Part shown: piece after piece, positions 27,024-35,113 of the stretch | Layout: each line of letters opens with the position of its first letter | Position numbering within the stretch: position 1 is the first letter of the stretch | DNA from: Gymnodinialimonas ulvae | GTDB taxonomy: Bacteria; Pseudomonadota; Alphaproteobacteria; Rhodobacterales; Rhodobacteraceae | Length of the DNA: 64,000 nt | Reading direction: 5' to 3' | Assembly: GCF_037543845.1 (NCBI RefSeq) | Contig: NZ_JBBIFX010000001.1 | Coordinates: 1,922,001-1,986,000 of the forward strand | Made by a program: the position numbers and the translations under genes | The notes under the pieces: model-generated | The model's input: only the letters and a program-made list of their open reading frames with translations | Told to the model about the DNA's origin: nothing | Database searches by the model: none

Positions 27024-28238
27024 ATGGTCAAGGCGACATTCGATACCGTGCCTGCACGCGACAGCTATGATGTCGTGATCGTGGGCGGCGCAATCATGGG
27101 ATCCTCCACGGCGTGGTGGTTGACCGAATTGGGGTTCGACGGCAGCGTTTTGGTGGTGGAACGCGACCCGTCGTACGAGGCGTGCTCGACCGCGCATACG
27201 AATTCCTGCATGCGGCAGCAATTCTCGACCGAATTAAACGTGCGCATCAGCCAGTTTGCCGCCGATTTCGTGAACAACATTCGCACGCGCATGGGCGACG
27301 ACGACCGCATTCCAGAGCTGTCGGTGCGGTCGTTTGGGTACATGTATCTGGCGGATACCGAAGACTTCGCAAATGTCCTGCGCCAGAATATCGAGGTGCA
27401 GCATGCCGCCGGTGCCGCCACGGAATTGCTGAGCCCCGATGAGATCACGGCGCGGTATCCGTTCTATAACGTGGACGATATCGTTCTGGGGTCGATCAAC
27501 ACCGTGAACGAAGGCTATTGGGACGGCGCGACCGTCTTTGAATGGTGGAAACGTCAGGCCCGCGAGCGCGGGGTGGAATACATCGCAGGCGAGGTCGTCG
27601 AGATGACCCGGTCGGCGCGCGGCGTGGAAAGTGTGACGCTGGCCAGCGGGCCTGTCGTGACCTGCGGCACCGTGGTGAACGCATCGGGCCCGCGCGCGGC
27701 CCGCACCGCGCAGATGGCGGGAATTGACGTACCGGTGGAGCCGCGCAAGCGGTATTCCTGGGTGTTCAAGGCGGAACGCCCGCTTGACCGTGATCTGCCT
27801 TTGACGATTGACCCATCGGGCGTGCATTGCCGCGAAAACGGCGGTGGCACCTATCAGGCCGGGGGGCATTCCGACATAGATCCGGCGGTGGATTTTGACG
27901 ATTTCACCATGGACCACGGGATGTGGGAAAACCACGTTTGGCCGGTTCTTGCGACGCGCATCCCCGCGTTCGAGGCGGTGAAGGTGCAGGCCGAATGGGC
28001 CGGGCATTATGCGTTGAACACGCTCGATCACAACGCGATCCTCGGGCCGCATCCGGAGGTGTCGAACTTTGTGTTCTTGAATGGGTTTTCGGGGCATGGG
28101 CTGCAGCAAAGCCCCGCGATGGGGCGGGCGACGGCGGAATGGTTGATCCACGGGGCCTATCGAACGCTCGACATGAGCCCGTTTTCGTATGAGCGGATCG
28201 TGCGCAACGATCCGATCCTTGAGACTGCCGTTATCTGA
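27024..28238 (+). CDS. FAD-dependent oxidoreductase (DadA/sarcosine oxidase-like)
   Basis: This 404-residue DAO-fold flavoenzyme has the FAD motif VIVGGAIMGSSTAWWL (about residues 16-31), a central substrate region and the C-terminal FAD contacts GHYALNTLDHNAILGPHP and LNGFSGHGLQQSPAMGRATAEWL. The family oxidises amines or D-/N-methyl amino acids. The start ATG 27024 (MVKATFDTVPARDSYD) has an upstream gcggggagag ribosome site. The epimerase-like gene follows after 13 bases, so the two probably form an operon; the substrate is unknown. Confidence 0.85.
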   Translation: MVKATFDTVPARDSYDVVIVGGAIMGSSTAWWLTELGFDGSVLVVERDPSYEACSTAHTNSCMRQQFSTELNVRISQFAADFVNNIRTRMGDDDRIPELSVRSFGYMYLADTEDFANVLRQNIEVQHAAGAATELLSPDEITARYPFYNVDDIVLGSINTVNEGYWDGATVFEWWKRQARERGVEYIAGEVVEMTRSARGVESVTLASGPVVTCGTVVNASGPRAARTAQMAGIDVPVEPRKRYSWVFKAERPLDRDLPLTIDPSGVHCRENGGGTYQAGGHSDIDPAVDFDDFTMDHGMWENHVWPVLATRIPAFEAVKVQAEWAGHYALNTLDHNAILGPHPEVSNFVFLNGFSGHGLQQSPAMGRATAEWLIHGAYRTLDMSPFSYERIVRNDPILETAVI

Positions 28239-28251
28239 AAGGCGTTGAGTG

Positions 28252-29079
28252 ATGCTTGAAAAAATCGTTTTGACGGGGGCGGCGGGTCGCTGCGGCTCGA
28301 TCCTGCGGCCGGCTTTGGCGGCGATGTGCAAGGAGTTCATCAGTTCCGACATCGTGGACAGCGTCGGGGATTTGGCCGCGAACGAGACCTATGTGAAGGC
28401 GGATCTGGCGGATTACGCGGCAATTGCGGGCCTGATGGACGGGGTCGAGATGGTCGTGCATTTCGGCGCGATCGTGGATGAAGGGCCGTTTGAAGAGCTC
28501 TTGGGGCCGAATTTCATCGGCTCGTACAATGTGTGGGAAAGCGCGCAGAAGGCGGGCGCGCGGCGGATCGTCTATGCGTCGTCGATCCATGCGGTGGGGA
28601 TGCATCCACGGGCTTCTTATATCGGAATTGACGCGGAGCATCGGCCTGACACGTTCTACGGTCTGGCGAAGTGTTTCACCGAAGATCTGGGCCGGATGTA
28701 TTGGGAAAAGCGCGGGATCGAGTCGGTGCATCTGCGCATTCTGTCCTGCGCCCCGGTGAAGAACGCGCGCGCGTTGGGCACGTGGTTGAGCGACGGCGAT
28801 CTGGTGCATCTGGTGGAGCGTTCGATTGACACGCCGACGACCGGATTTGCGGTGATCTACGGCGTCTCGGCCAATGATCGCGCGCCGGTGGACAATTCCA
28901 AGGCGTCGTTCCTGGGGTATCGGCCCCGCGACAATGCCGAGCAATTCGCCGAAGAGATTATCGCACAGGAGGGTGCGGGCGATCCGACCGATCTGGCGCA
29001 GATGGTACATGGTGGGCCATTCGGGACGGTGGCGCTTGGCAAAGGCGGCGCGGCGGCGGCGGCGAAGGGCGACGATTGA
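28252..29079 (+). CDS. NAD-dependent epimerase/dehydratase family protein (uronate dehydrogenase-like)
   Basis: This 275-residue extended short-chain dehydrogenase has the nucleotide motif TGAAGRCGSILRPAL (residues 8-22), VVHFGAIVDEGPFEE, a serine-containing YASSIHAVG and the catalytic Tyr-x3-Lys in FYGLAKCF. The sequence and length are close to uronate dehydrogenases, which oxidise galacturonate/glucuronate to lactones, but the assignment is tentative. The last residues (KGGAAAAAKGDD) are low-complexity. An in-frame GTG three bases upstream is an alternative start. It is operonic with the flavoprotein upstream. Confidence 0.8.
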   Translation: MLEKIVLTGAAGRCGSILRPALAAMCKEFISSDIVDSVGDLAANETYVKADLADYAAIAGLMDGVEMVVHFGAIVDEGPFEELLGPNFIGSYNVWESAQKAGARRIVYASSIHAVGMHPRASYIGIDAEHRPDTFYGLAKCFTEDLGRMYWEKRGIESVHLRILSCAPVKNARALGTWLSDGDLVHLVERSIDTPTTGFAVIYGVSANDRAPVDNSKASFLGYRPRDNAEQFAEEIIAQEGAGDPTDLAQMVHGGPFGTVALGKGGAAAAAKGDD

Positions 29080-29123
29080 GCGGTTGACCCTTGGTTGCCG
29101 ACTGTGTGCTTTGCGTCCCGTTG

Positions 29124-29690
29124 TCAGGCGACAAGCGTGAGGGTCGGCGCGGTCGGCGCGGCACCCGCGCGCAGCAGGCCGTCGCAATGGGCCAGCACAG
29201 GGTCGAGGCGTGCGCCGTCGAACCGGTCCATCGCGGCACCACCGATCATGTCGAACATCAACGATTGCGCCAGCGCGGTCTGATCCACAAGCTGCGCGCA
29301 GGCGGTGTTCACCAAAACCGCCTCTTCTTTCATAAGATCCATCCGCGGCGCGTCGATTAGGTGCCGGTTTCCCGGGCCACTGGGGCAATGCAGGCTGACG
29401 ACATCGGCCATGGCGAGCAGGTCTTCGATGCGGTCCACCTGCCGCGCGGAAAGGCGGTCGAGCAGCGCGGGCGCGACGGTGCTGCGGGTGAAGACGACGA
29501 TGGACATCCCAAGATCGAAACGGGCCCGGCGCGCCACCGCCTGCCCCACCTGTCCAAAGCCGATCAGCCCGAGGGTCCGCCCCGCGAGTTCCGGCGCGGT
29601 CAGGCCGGGGATCTTGCCGCCCGGCAGCGCGCAGACGCGGCGGCGCGCGAGGCGCAGGATCAGGTCGATGGTCAGGTCCACCGGGCCCAT
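29124..29690 (-). CDS. Truncated D-2-hydroxyacid dehydrogenase, NAD-binding domain only
   Basis: The 188-residue product starts inside a D-isomer 2-hydroxyacid dehydrogenase: it has the Rossmann motif GLIGFGQVGQAVARRA (about residues 41-56) and SLHCPSGPGNRHLI, but no N-terminal catalytic domain. The usual Arg in VNTARG is replaced (VNTACAQ), the catalytic Glu region reads DRFDGARLDP, and the TPH histidine motif is missing. It is probably catalytically inactive, yet the frame is intact and its ATG follows the mtkB stop by one base (TGA-C-ATG). It may be a remnant of hydroxypyruvate reductase, the enzyme encoded near mtkAB in serine-cycle bacteria, or a retained NAD-binding protein. Confidence 0.7.
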   Translation of the reverse strand: MGPVDLTIDLILRLARRRVCALPGGKIPGLTAPELAGRTLGLIGFGQVGQAVARRARFDLGMSIVVFTRSTVAPALLDRLSARQVDRIEDLLAMADVVSLHCPSGPGNRHLIDAPRMDLMKEEAVLVNTACAQLVDQTALAQSLMFDMIGGAAMDRFDGARLDPVLAHCDGLLRAGAAPTAPTLTLVA

Positions 29691-29691
29691 G

Positions 29692-30585
29692 TCAGGCGGC
29701 CGCGGGCGTCAGGACGGAGGCAATCGTTGCGCCAATGGTCGAGGGACTTTCGGCGACCGTCACACCGGCGGCGGACAGGATTTCGACCTTCTCCGACGCG
29801 CTTTCGCCAAACGCGGAAATGATCGCGCCCGCATGGCCCATGGTGCGGCCCTTGGGGGCGGTGAGACCGGCGACATAGGCGACGACCGGCTTGGTCATGT
29901 GGGTCTGGATGTAATCCGCGGCCTCGGCCTCCTGCGGGCCGCCGATCTCGCCGATCATGGCGACGATATGGGTATCTGGATCGGCCTCGAACCGTTCGAG
30001 AATGTCGCGGAAGGAGGACCCGTTTATCGGGTCGCCGCCGATGCCGACGGAGGTCGAGACGCCAAGGCCAAGGTCCTTGAGCTGTGCGGCCGCCTCGTAG
30101 CCGAGCGTGCCGGAGCGGCCCACGATGCCGACGTTTCCGGGCAGGTAGATATGGCCGGGCATGATGCCGAGCATGGCTTTGCCGGGGCTGATCGTACCGG
30201 CGCAATTCGGCCCGGTCAGGACCATCCGCCGCTCTTTGGGGTAACGGTACATGTAGCGTTTGACGCGGATCATGTCCTGCGCGGGGATGCCATCGGTGAT
30301 GCAGACGCAATAGCGAATGCCCGCATCGGCAGCCTCCATGATGCTGTCGGCTGCGAACGGCGGGGGCACGAAGACAAGGCTGGCCTCGGCGCGGGTGGCG
30401 GCGACGGCCTCTTCGACGGTGTCGAACACGGGCACGCCTTCGCAGGTCTCACCGCCCTTGCCTGGCACGACGCCACCGACGACCTTGGTGCCATAGGCGA
30501 TCATTTCGGCGGCGTGGAAGCGAGCCATCTTGCCGGTTATGCCCTGCACGATGACGGGGGTATTTTCGTCGAGAAGAATGCTCAT
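29692..30585 (-). CDS. mtkB: Malate--CoA ligase (malate thiokinase) alpha subunit
   Basis: This 297-residue protein is of the succinyl-CoA synthetase alpha type: a CoA-binding Rossmann domain (VIVQGITGKMARFHAAEMIAYGTKVVGGVVPGKGG) and the phosphohistidine loop (GHAGAIISAFGESASEK). SucD and MtkB are close homologues. MtkB is preferred because the partner at 30582-31838 resembles MtkA and malyl-CoA lyase is nearby. It starts at ATG 30585, overlapping the mtkA stop by four bases (ATGA). With MtkA it would activate malate to malyl-CoA at the cost of ATP. Confidence 0.85.
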   Translation of the reverse strand: MSILLDENTPVIVQGITGKMARFHAAEMIAYGTKVVGGVVPGKGGETCEGVPVFDTVEEAVAATRAEASLVFVPPPFAADSIMEAADAGIRYCVCITDGIPAQDMIRVKRYMYRYPKERRMVLTGPNCAGTISPGKAMLGIMPGHIYLPGNVGIVGRSGTLGYEAAAQLKDLGLGVSTSVGIGGDPINGSSFRDILERFEADPDTHIVAMIGEIGGPQEAEAADYIQTHMTKPVVAYVAGLTAPKGRTMGHAGAIISAFGESASEKVEILSAAGVTVAESPSTIGATIASVLTPAAA

Positions 30586-31838
30586 GATGCGGCCCTCAGG
30601 ATCTTTGCGTTTGCGCCCGGGTCGCGGGTCTTTGCGTTTGCGCCCGGGTCGCGGACGACTACCCCTTGGGAGAGATCGTTTTTCCAAGCGCCCACTGCGC
30701 GTTCAGCGGCCTCGTTGAGAGTGGCGGCGCGGATGATCGGCAGGCCGGAGCGGGCAAGGATTTTCTGCCCCTCTTCGACATTCGTGCCGGCAAGACGCAC
30801 GATCACGGGCACCTCGACGCCGACCTCCTGCATCGCCTGCACCACACCCTCGGCAACCCAGTCGCACCGATTGATGCCCGCGAAGATGTTGACCAGGATC
30901 GCCTGCACATTCTTGTCCGACAACACCAGGCGGAAGGCCTTGGCGACCCGTTCGGGCGTGGCCCCGCCGCCGATATCAAGGAAGTTCGCCGGATCGCCGC
31001 CCGCCAGCTTGATCGTGTCCATCGTGGCCATCGCAAGGCCTGCGCCATTGACGATGCAGCCGATATTGCCGTCGAGGCCGACGTAGTTGAGGCCCCGGTC
31101 GGCGGCGCGGCTTTCGCGGGGGTCTTCCTGGCTCTTGTCGCGCAGTTCGGCGACATGGGGGTGCCGGAACAGGGCGTTGTCATCAAAGGTCATTTTCGCA
31201 TCCAGCGCGAGGACACGGTGATCGGAGGTCACGACGAGCGGGTTGATCTCGACCATGGTGGCGTCCAGCTCGGTGAAGGCGCGGAAGCAGCCCTGCAGGG
31301 TGCGGGTGAATTGCTGCACCAGGCCCGCGTCGATGCCAAGCTTGAAGGCCATCTGACGACATTGAAATTCGCGCAGGCCCACGGCGGGCTCGACGGTGGC
31401 ACGCACGATGCTGTCGGGTTTGTCGGCGGAAATATCCTCGATCTCCATGCCGCCTTCCGCCGAGGCGACGATCATCACGCGCTGGCTGGTGCGGTCGAGC
31501 ACGAAGCCCAGATAGATCTCGCGCGCGATGGGCACTGCAGCCTCGACATAGACGCGATAGACGCCTTTGCCTTCGGGGCCGGTCTGATGAGTGACCAGCT
31601 TCTGCCCGAACATCCCATCTGCGGCGTCGTGGATTTCGACATCGCTGGCGCAGAGTTTTACGCCTCCGGCCTTACCGCGGCCACCGGCGTGGATCTGACT
31701 TTTGACCACCCACTTTTCACCGCCCAGTTCGCGGGCGCGGTAGGCGGCCTGTTCGGGGCTGTAGGCAAGCGCGCCGTCCGGCACATTCACCCCGAAATTG
31801 GCAAGGATTTCCTTGGCCTGATATTCGTGAATATCCAT
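30582..31838 (-). CDS. mtkA: Malate--CoA ligase (malate thiokinase) beta subunit
   Basis: This 418-residue ATP-grasp protein starts MDIHEYQAKEILANFGV and carries WVVKSQIHAGGRGKAGGVKLC, EINPLVVTSDHRVLALDAKM and FVNIFAGINRCDWVAEGVV-type CoA-ligase motifs. The segments LVTHQTGPEGKGVYRVYVE and YLGFVLDR resemble Methylorubrum MtkA as I remember it. The C-terminus ends in a duplicated 9-residue unit (RDPGANAKT/RDPGANAKI) created by a 27-bp tandem repeat. It is six bases after the aminotransferase stop and overlaps mtkB by four bases, so the genes form one operon. Confidence 0.87.
   Translation of the reverse strand: MDIHEYQAKEILANFGVNVPDGALAYSPEQAAYRARELGGEKWVVKSQIHAGGRGKAGGVKLCASDVEIHDAADGMFGQKLVTHQTGPEGKGVYRVYVEAAVPIAREIYLGFVLDRTSQRVMIVASAEGGMEIEDISADKPDSIVRATVEPAVGLREFQCRQMAFKLGIDAGLVQQFTRTLQGCFRAFTELDATMVEINPLVVTSDHRVLALDAKMTFDDNALFRHPHVAELRDKSQEDPRESRAADRGLNYVGLDGNIGCIVNGAGLAMATMDTIKLAGGDPANFLDIGGGATPERVAKAFRLVLSDKNVQAILVNIFAGINRCDWVAEGVVQAMQEVGVEVPVIVRLAGTNVEEGQKILARSGLPIIRAATLNEAAERAVGAWKNDLSQGVVVRDPGANAKTRDPGANAKILRAAS
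30601..30654. repeat. 27-bp tandem duplication inside the 3' end of mtkA
   Basis: Two adjacent 27-base copies (30601-30627 and 30628-30654) differ only at the first base. They encode an in-frame nine-residue repeat at the MtkA C-terminus, just before the mtkB start. Confidence 0.9.
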
Positions 31839-31844
31839 ATCGGA

Positions 31845-33092
31845 TTACTCCGCTGCGATGGCTTGGCCGTAATGGGTGTCGAGGGCGTGTTGCACGGCCT
31901 GTTCGTCGAATTGACCGCCCAGATCGCGGATTGCCTGGCCGAAGCGGGCGACGATGTCGCGGATGACATGTTCTTGCAGAAGATTGAGAATACCGATGCG
32001 AACCTGCACCGGTGCGCTCAGCGTGGGCCAGATGCCGAAGTTCTGCGCGCGGCAATGCTGCACCAGCTCCATCTCGCGGCCCGCCATGTCGCGCGGCAGG
32101 TTGAGCACGATCAGCGACGTCATGTTGGAGGTGACCTCGCATCCCATGGCGGTCACGGCAGATTTCAGCGCGGCTTCATGGAAGGCATAGCCCTTGGCCC
32201 GGCGCGCGACGCCGTCCTGCAGAAGGATGCGCAGCGCTTCGTGGAACGCGGAGACCGCATAGGCGGAATGGGTGCGATGGTAGGTGCCTTTTTCCACATC
32301 CTTGCCGTCAATGATGCCCCAATGACGGGCCTCCAGGATCGGATGATGCGCAAAGGTGCGGGTGCCGGTTTTCAGCAATTCGGCAATGTAATGGTCGGTG
32401 AAGCTGACCGGCGCGTAGGTGAGCGGCAGGCAGCAGATGCCCTTTTGGGGGCAGGAGGCCCATCCGTGGACGCCTGGGAAATCGTCGATGCGGAAATCCT
32501 CGACCCCGAGGGAGGAGACGGCATCGACAAGGCCCATCGTGCCATGCTTTTCACAGGCGTCAGAGAAGCCGCGGATGTCGTTCACGCGGCCCGAGCCGGT
32601 TTCCCAATGCGCCATCGCGGCCCACTTCGGCTTGTGCGCGGCAAGGGCGGCTTCGACGATCTCGCCAGTGACGCTTTGACCATGGGGCACGTCGATGATG
32701 GTGACGGAGGCGGCCTGCGGGTCCATCGGGTTGGCGGCGAGTTCCTCGGACGTGGCGGCGCGCATGCGCACGGTCAGGCCGTCGATGCCGGAGAAGGTGC
32801 CGTTGACGAACATCACGACGCGGTCCCCGGGCTGCACCGCGCTGAACATCACGTCGAGACCGGACCAGCCGGTGCCTGCCACGCCGTAGGTGTGCACGTT
32901 GTCGGTGCCCATCACGGCGCGCAACATGTGCTTGCATTCGACCATGCCGCGCAGGACGTCGCCATGCATGTGATCGGCCAGGCCTGCGCCGGCGAAGCGC
33001 GCGAGGACACGGCCATCGGTGTTGCCAGGGCCGGGGCCGGCGGCGATGGTTTCCGGGATTTCCAATTGTGGGAACAGGGTCGCGTCGGTCAT
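31845..33092 (-). CDS. Class V aminotransferase in the malate-CoA ligase operon
   Basis: This 415-residue PLP enzyme is distantly related to alanine/serine--glyoxylate aminotransferases: IAAGPGPGNTDGRVL at the N-terminus, HTYGVAGTGWSGLD, MAHWETGSGRVNDIRG, LVDAVSSLGVEDF and PLP-lysine segment WASCPQKGICCLP. It is the first gene of the operon with mtkA, mtkB and the truncated dehydrogenase. I infer that it aminates glyoxylate released by malyl-CoA lyase, giving glycine. ATG 33092 is preceded by cggagagacc. It is more divergent than the aminotransferase at 10496-11686. Confidence 0.8.
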   Translation of the reverse strand: MTDATLFPQLEIPETIAAGPGPGNTDGRVLARFAGAGLADHMHGDVLRGMVECKHMLRAVMGTDNVHTYGVAGTGWSGLDVMFSAVQPGDRVVMFVNGTFSGIDGLTVRMRAATSEELAANPMDPQAASVTIIDVPHGQSVTGEIVEAALAAHKPKWAAMAHWETGSGRVNDIRGFSDACEKHGTMGLVDAVSSLGVEDFRIDDFPGVHGWASCPQKGICCLPLTYAPVSFTDHYIAELLKTGTRTFAHHPILEARHWGIIDGKDVEKGTYHRTHSAYAVSAFHEALRILLQDGVARRAKGYAFHEAALKSAVTAMGCEVTSNMTSLIVLNLPRDMAGREMELVQHCRAQNFGIWPTLSAPVQVRIGILNLLQEHVIRDIVARFGQAIRDLGGQFDEQAVQHALDTHYGQAIAAE

Positions 33093-33218
33093 GGTCTCTC
33101 CGTGCGGTGCGGCGCTTGGCCGGTGTGGGTCTCTGGGTCGTTGCGCAGACGATACGGGCCAGGGAAAACTGGACAACGGACACAATACCTGCTTTTGGGT
33201 AGAAATAAGCGCGGGGAA

Positions 33219-33285
33219 TTTACTACCCATATTGGTAAATATACGATGGCATACCAAATTTTACCCCACCCATACGGGTAGTAAA
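33219..33285. promoter_or_regulatory. Paired inverted operator-like sites between the mtk operon and the LuxR gene
   Basis: In this AT-rich divergent promoter region, an 18-base element (33219-33236, TTTACTACCCATATTGGT) recurs in inverted orientation at 33268-33285, matching at 15 of 18 positions. Each copy is itself partly palindromic (ACC...GGT). Further TACC/GGTA half-sites lie between and upstream. The placement suits a regulator controlling both divergent transcripts, plausibly the adjacent LuxR-type protein. Confidence 0.55.
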
Positions 33286-33309
33286 TTGCGAATGCGGAAG
33301 TGATAACAG

Positions 33310-33945
33310 ATGGTTAATGCACCGATCGACATCATGCTGGCCGATGGCAATCCACTGGTTCTATCGGCCCTGTCGGAGCTGATCGACCGGGACGCGCGAT
33401 TCTCGCTGGTGGCGACAGCGGCGACGGCGGAGGGCTTTTTGGGCACGGCGATGCGCGTCCCGGTGCAGGTCGGAGTGATCGACTGGTCCCTGCCTGCACT
33501 GGGTGGTGCCAAACTTATAGAAGTTTTGCGGGATCAGGCCCATGCCCCGCGTGTCGTGGTTTATGCCGAAGACACCGGCGACCTGCCGCGCCTGGCGATG
33601 GCCGCCGGGGCCGCTGGATATGCGCCGCGCTCGTCTTCGGCGGAAACGCTGCTCGACATCTGCGTTGATGTTGCGGCGGGCAAGATGGTGTTTCCGTTCG
33701 TGGACATCCGCGAATTGCAGGCCGACCCGATCCAGAGCCTGTCGCGCAAGGAACGGGCGATGCTGGAGGCGCTGTCGGAGGGGCTGACCAACCGGGAGCT
33801 TTCGGCAAAGCTTGGCGTGTCCACGAACACGGTGAAATTCCACCTGTCCAACCTCTACGACAAGCTGTCCGTGAAGAACCGCGCGCAGGCGATTGCATTC
33901 TATTATTCGTCGCGCCTGGCGCTGCAACGCGACACGCCTCAATAG
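33310..33945 (+). CDS. LuxR-type response regulator-like transcription factor
   Basis: This 211-residue protein has an N-terminal receiver-like domain (about residues 6-120) and a C-terminal LuxR HTH (SLSRKERAMLEALSEGLTNRELSAKLGVSTNTVKFHLSNLYDKLSVKNRAQAI). Asp58 (VGVIDWSLP) is in the phospho-acceptor position, but the acidic pair is reduced (ADG at 11-13) and the conserved Lys region reads GYAPRSSS. Phosphorylation control is therefore doubtful. No histidine kinase is adjacent. It is divergent from the mtk operon and followed by malyl-CoA lyase, so it is the likely local regulator. Confidence 0.85.
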   Translation: MVNAPIDIMLADGNPLVLSALSELIDRDARFSLVATAATAEGFLGTAMRVPVQVGVIDWSLPALGGAKLIEVLRDQAHAPRVVVYAEDTGDLPRLAMAAGAAGYAPRSSSAETLLDICVDVAAGKMVFPFVDIRELQADPIQSLSRKERAMLEALSEGLTNRELSAKLGVSTNTVKFHLSNLYDKLSVKNRAQAIAFYYSSRLALQRDTPQ

Positions 33946-34044
33946 ACGCGTGGTATGCGATCGTAGACCCAGATATGTCTTGACACAAACGGTCGCCAAG
34001 ACGCCTTTTGCCGCAACTTTGTTACTTCACGAAAGGCGGCAACC

Positions 34045-35019
34045 ATGTCCTTCCACCCCATTGAACAGGCCCCTGCACGGCTCAACCGCTCCGAATTGGC
34101 AGTGCCCGGATCGCAGCCGCAAATGTTTGAAAAAGCGGCACAATCCGACGTCGATGTGATCTTCCTCGACCTCGAGGATGCGGTGGCGCCGGATGAGAAA
34201 GCGCAGGCGCGCAAGAACATCATCCGGGCGCTCAACGAGGTCGATTGGAACACCAAGACGATGTCGGTTCGAATCAACGGTCTCGACACCCATTACATGT
34301 ATCGCGACGTTGTGGATGTCGTGGAACAGGCCGGCGAGCGGCTGGATCTGATCATGATCCCGAAGGTCGGCACGGCGGCGGATGTCTATGCCGTCGACAT
34401 GATGGTGACGCAGATCGAGGATGCGGTGGGCCTCAAGGATCGCATCGGGTTCGAACACATCATCGAAACCGCCCTCGGCATGCAAAATATCACCGAGATC
34501 GCGGGGGCCTCGAAACGCAATGAGAGCCTGCATTTCGGCGTGGCGGATTACGCCGCCTACACCCGCGCGCGGACCACGAATATCGGCGGCGTGAACCCCG
34601 ACTACGCCGTGCTGACCGACGACATGGGCGACGGGCGCGCAGTGCATTGGGGCGACATGTGGCACTACGCGTTGGCACGGATGGTTGTGGCGGCGCGGGC
34701 GAACGGATTGCGCCCCATCGACGGGCCGTTCGGCGATTTCAGCGACGCCGACGGCTACCGCGCGGCGGCCAATCGTGCGGCTGTTCTGGGATGTGAGGGC
34801 AAATGGGCGATCCACCCGAGCCAGATCGCATTGGCCAACGAGGTGATGAGCCCGTCGGAGGCCGACATCACCAAGGCGCATCGCATCCTGGAAGCCATGG
34901 CGGAGGCGGAGGCGGCCGGCAAAGGTGCGGTCAGCCTCGACGGACGGTTGATCGACTACGCCTCGATCCGGCAGGCGGAGGTTCTGGTGGAAAAGGCCAA
35001 GCAGATCGCGGGGGCCTGA
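34045..35019 (+). CDS. mcl: Malyl-CoA lyase (CoA ester lyase)
   Basis: This 324-residue HpcH/HpaI-type lyase splits L-malyl-CoA into acetyl-CoA and glyoxylate (often beta-methylmalyl-CoA too). The segments RLNRSELAVPGSQPQMFEKAA, DVIFLDLEDAVAPDEKAQARKNII, INGLDTHYMYRDVVDVVE, FGVADYAAYTRAR, GLRPIDGPFGDFSD and EGKWAIHPSQI match the malyl-CoA lyase of serine-cycle methylotrophs in sequence and length. The metal-binding acids (Glu/Asp) are present. It is downstream of the LuxR gene by 99 bases and is the functional partner of MtkAB. Confidence 0.93.
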   Translation: MSFHPIEQAPARLNRSELAVPGSQPQMFEKAAQSDVDVIFLDLEDAVAPDEKAQARKNIIRALNEVDWNTKTMSVRINGLDTHYMYRDVVDVVEQAGERLDLIMIPKVGTAADVYAVDMMVTQIEDAVGLKDRIGFEHIIETALGMQNITEIAGASKRNESLHFGVADYAAYTRARTTNIGGVNPDYAVLTDDMGDGRAVHWGDMWHYALARMVVAARANGLRPIDGPFGDFSDADGYRAAANRAAVLGCEGKWAIHPSQIALANEVMSPSEADITKAHRILEAMAEAEAAGKGAVSLDGRLIDYASIRQAEVLVEKAKQIAGA

Positions 35020-35113
35020 GCCGTACCCCCCCGCCACTGGCGAGACAGGGGGTTGTCCAACACCGCGCGCCCGGCTCTAACTGCGGTTAACGGAGTTCTG
35101 GTCGGGGGCCAAA

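Noticed and set aside
29692..31838. Annotation of the CoA ligase pair as TCA-cycle succinyl-CoA synthetase (sucCD)
   Set aside because: Sequence segments and adjacency to malyl-CoA lyase and a glyoxylate-type aminotransferase favour malate-CoA ligase; no TCA-cycle genes flank it.
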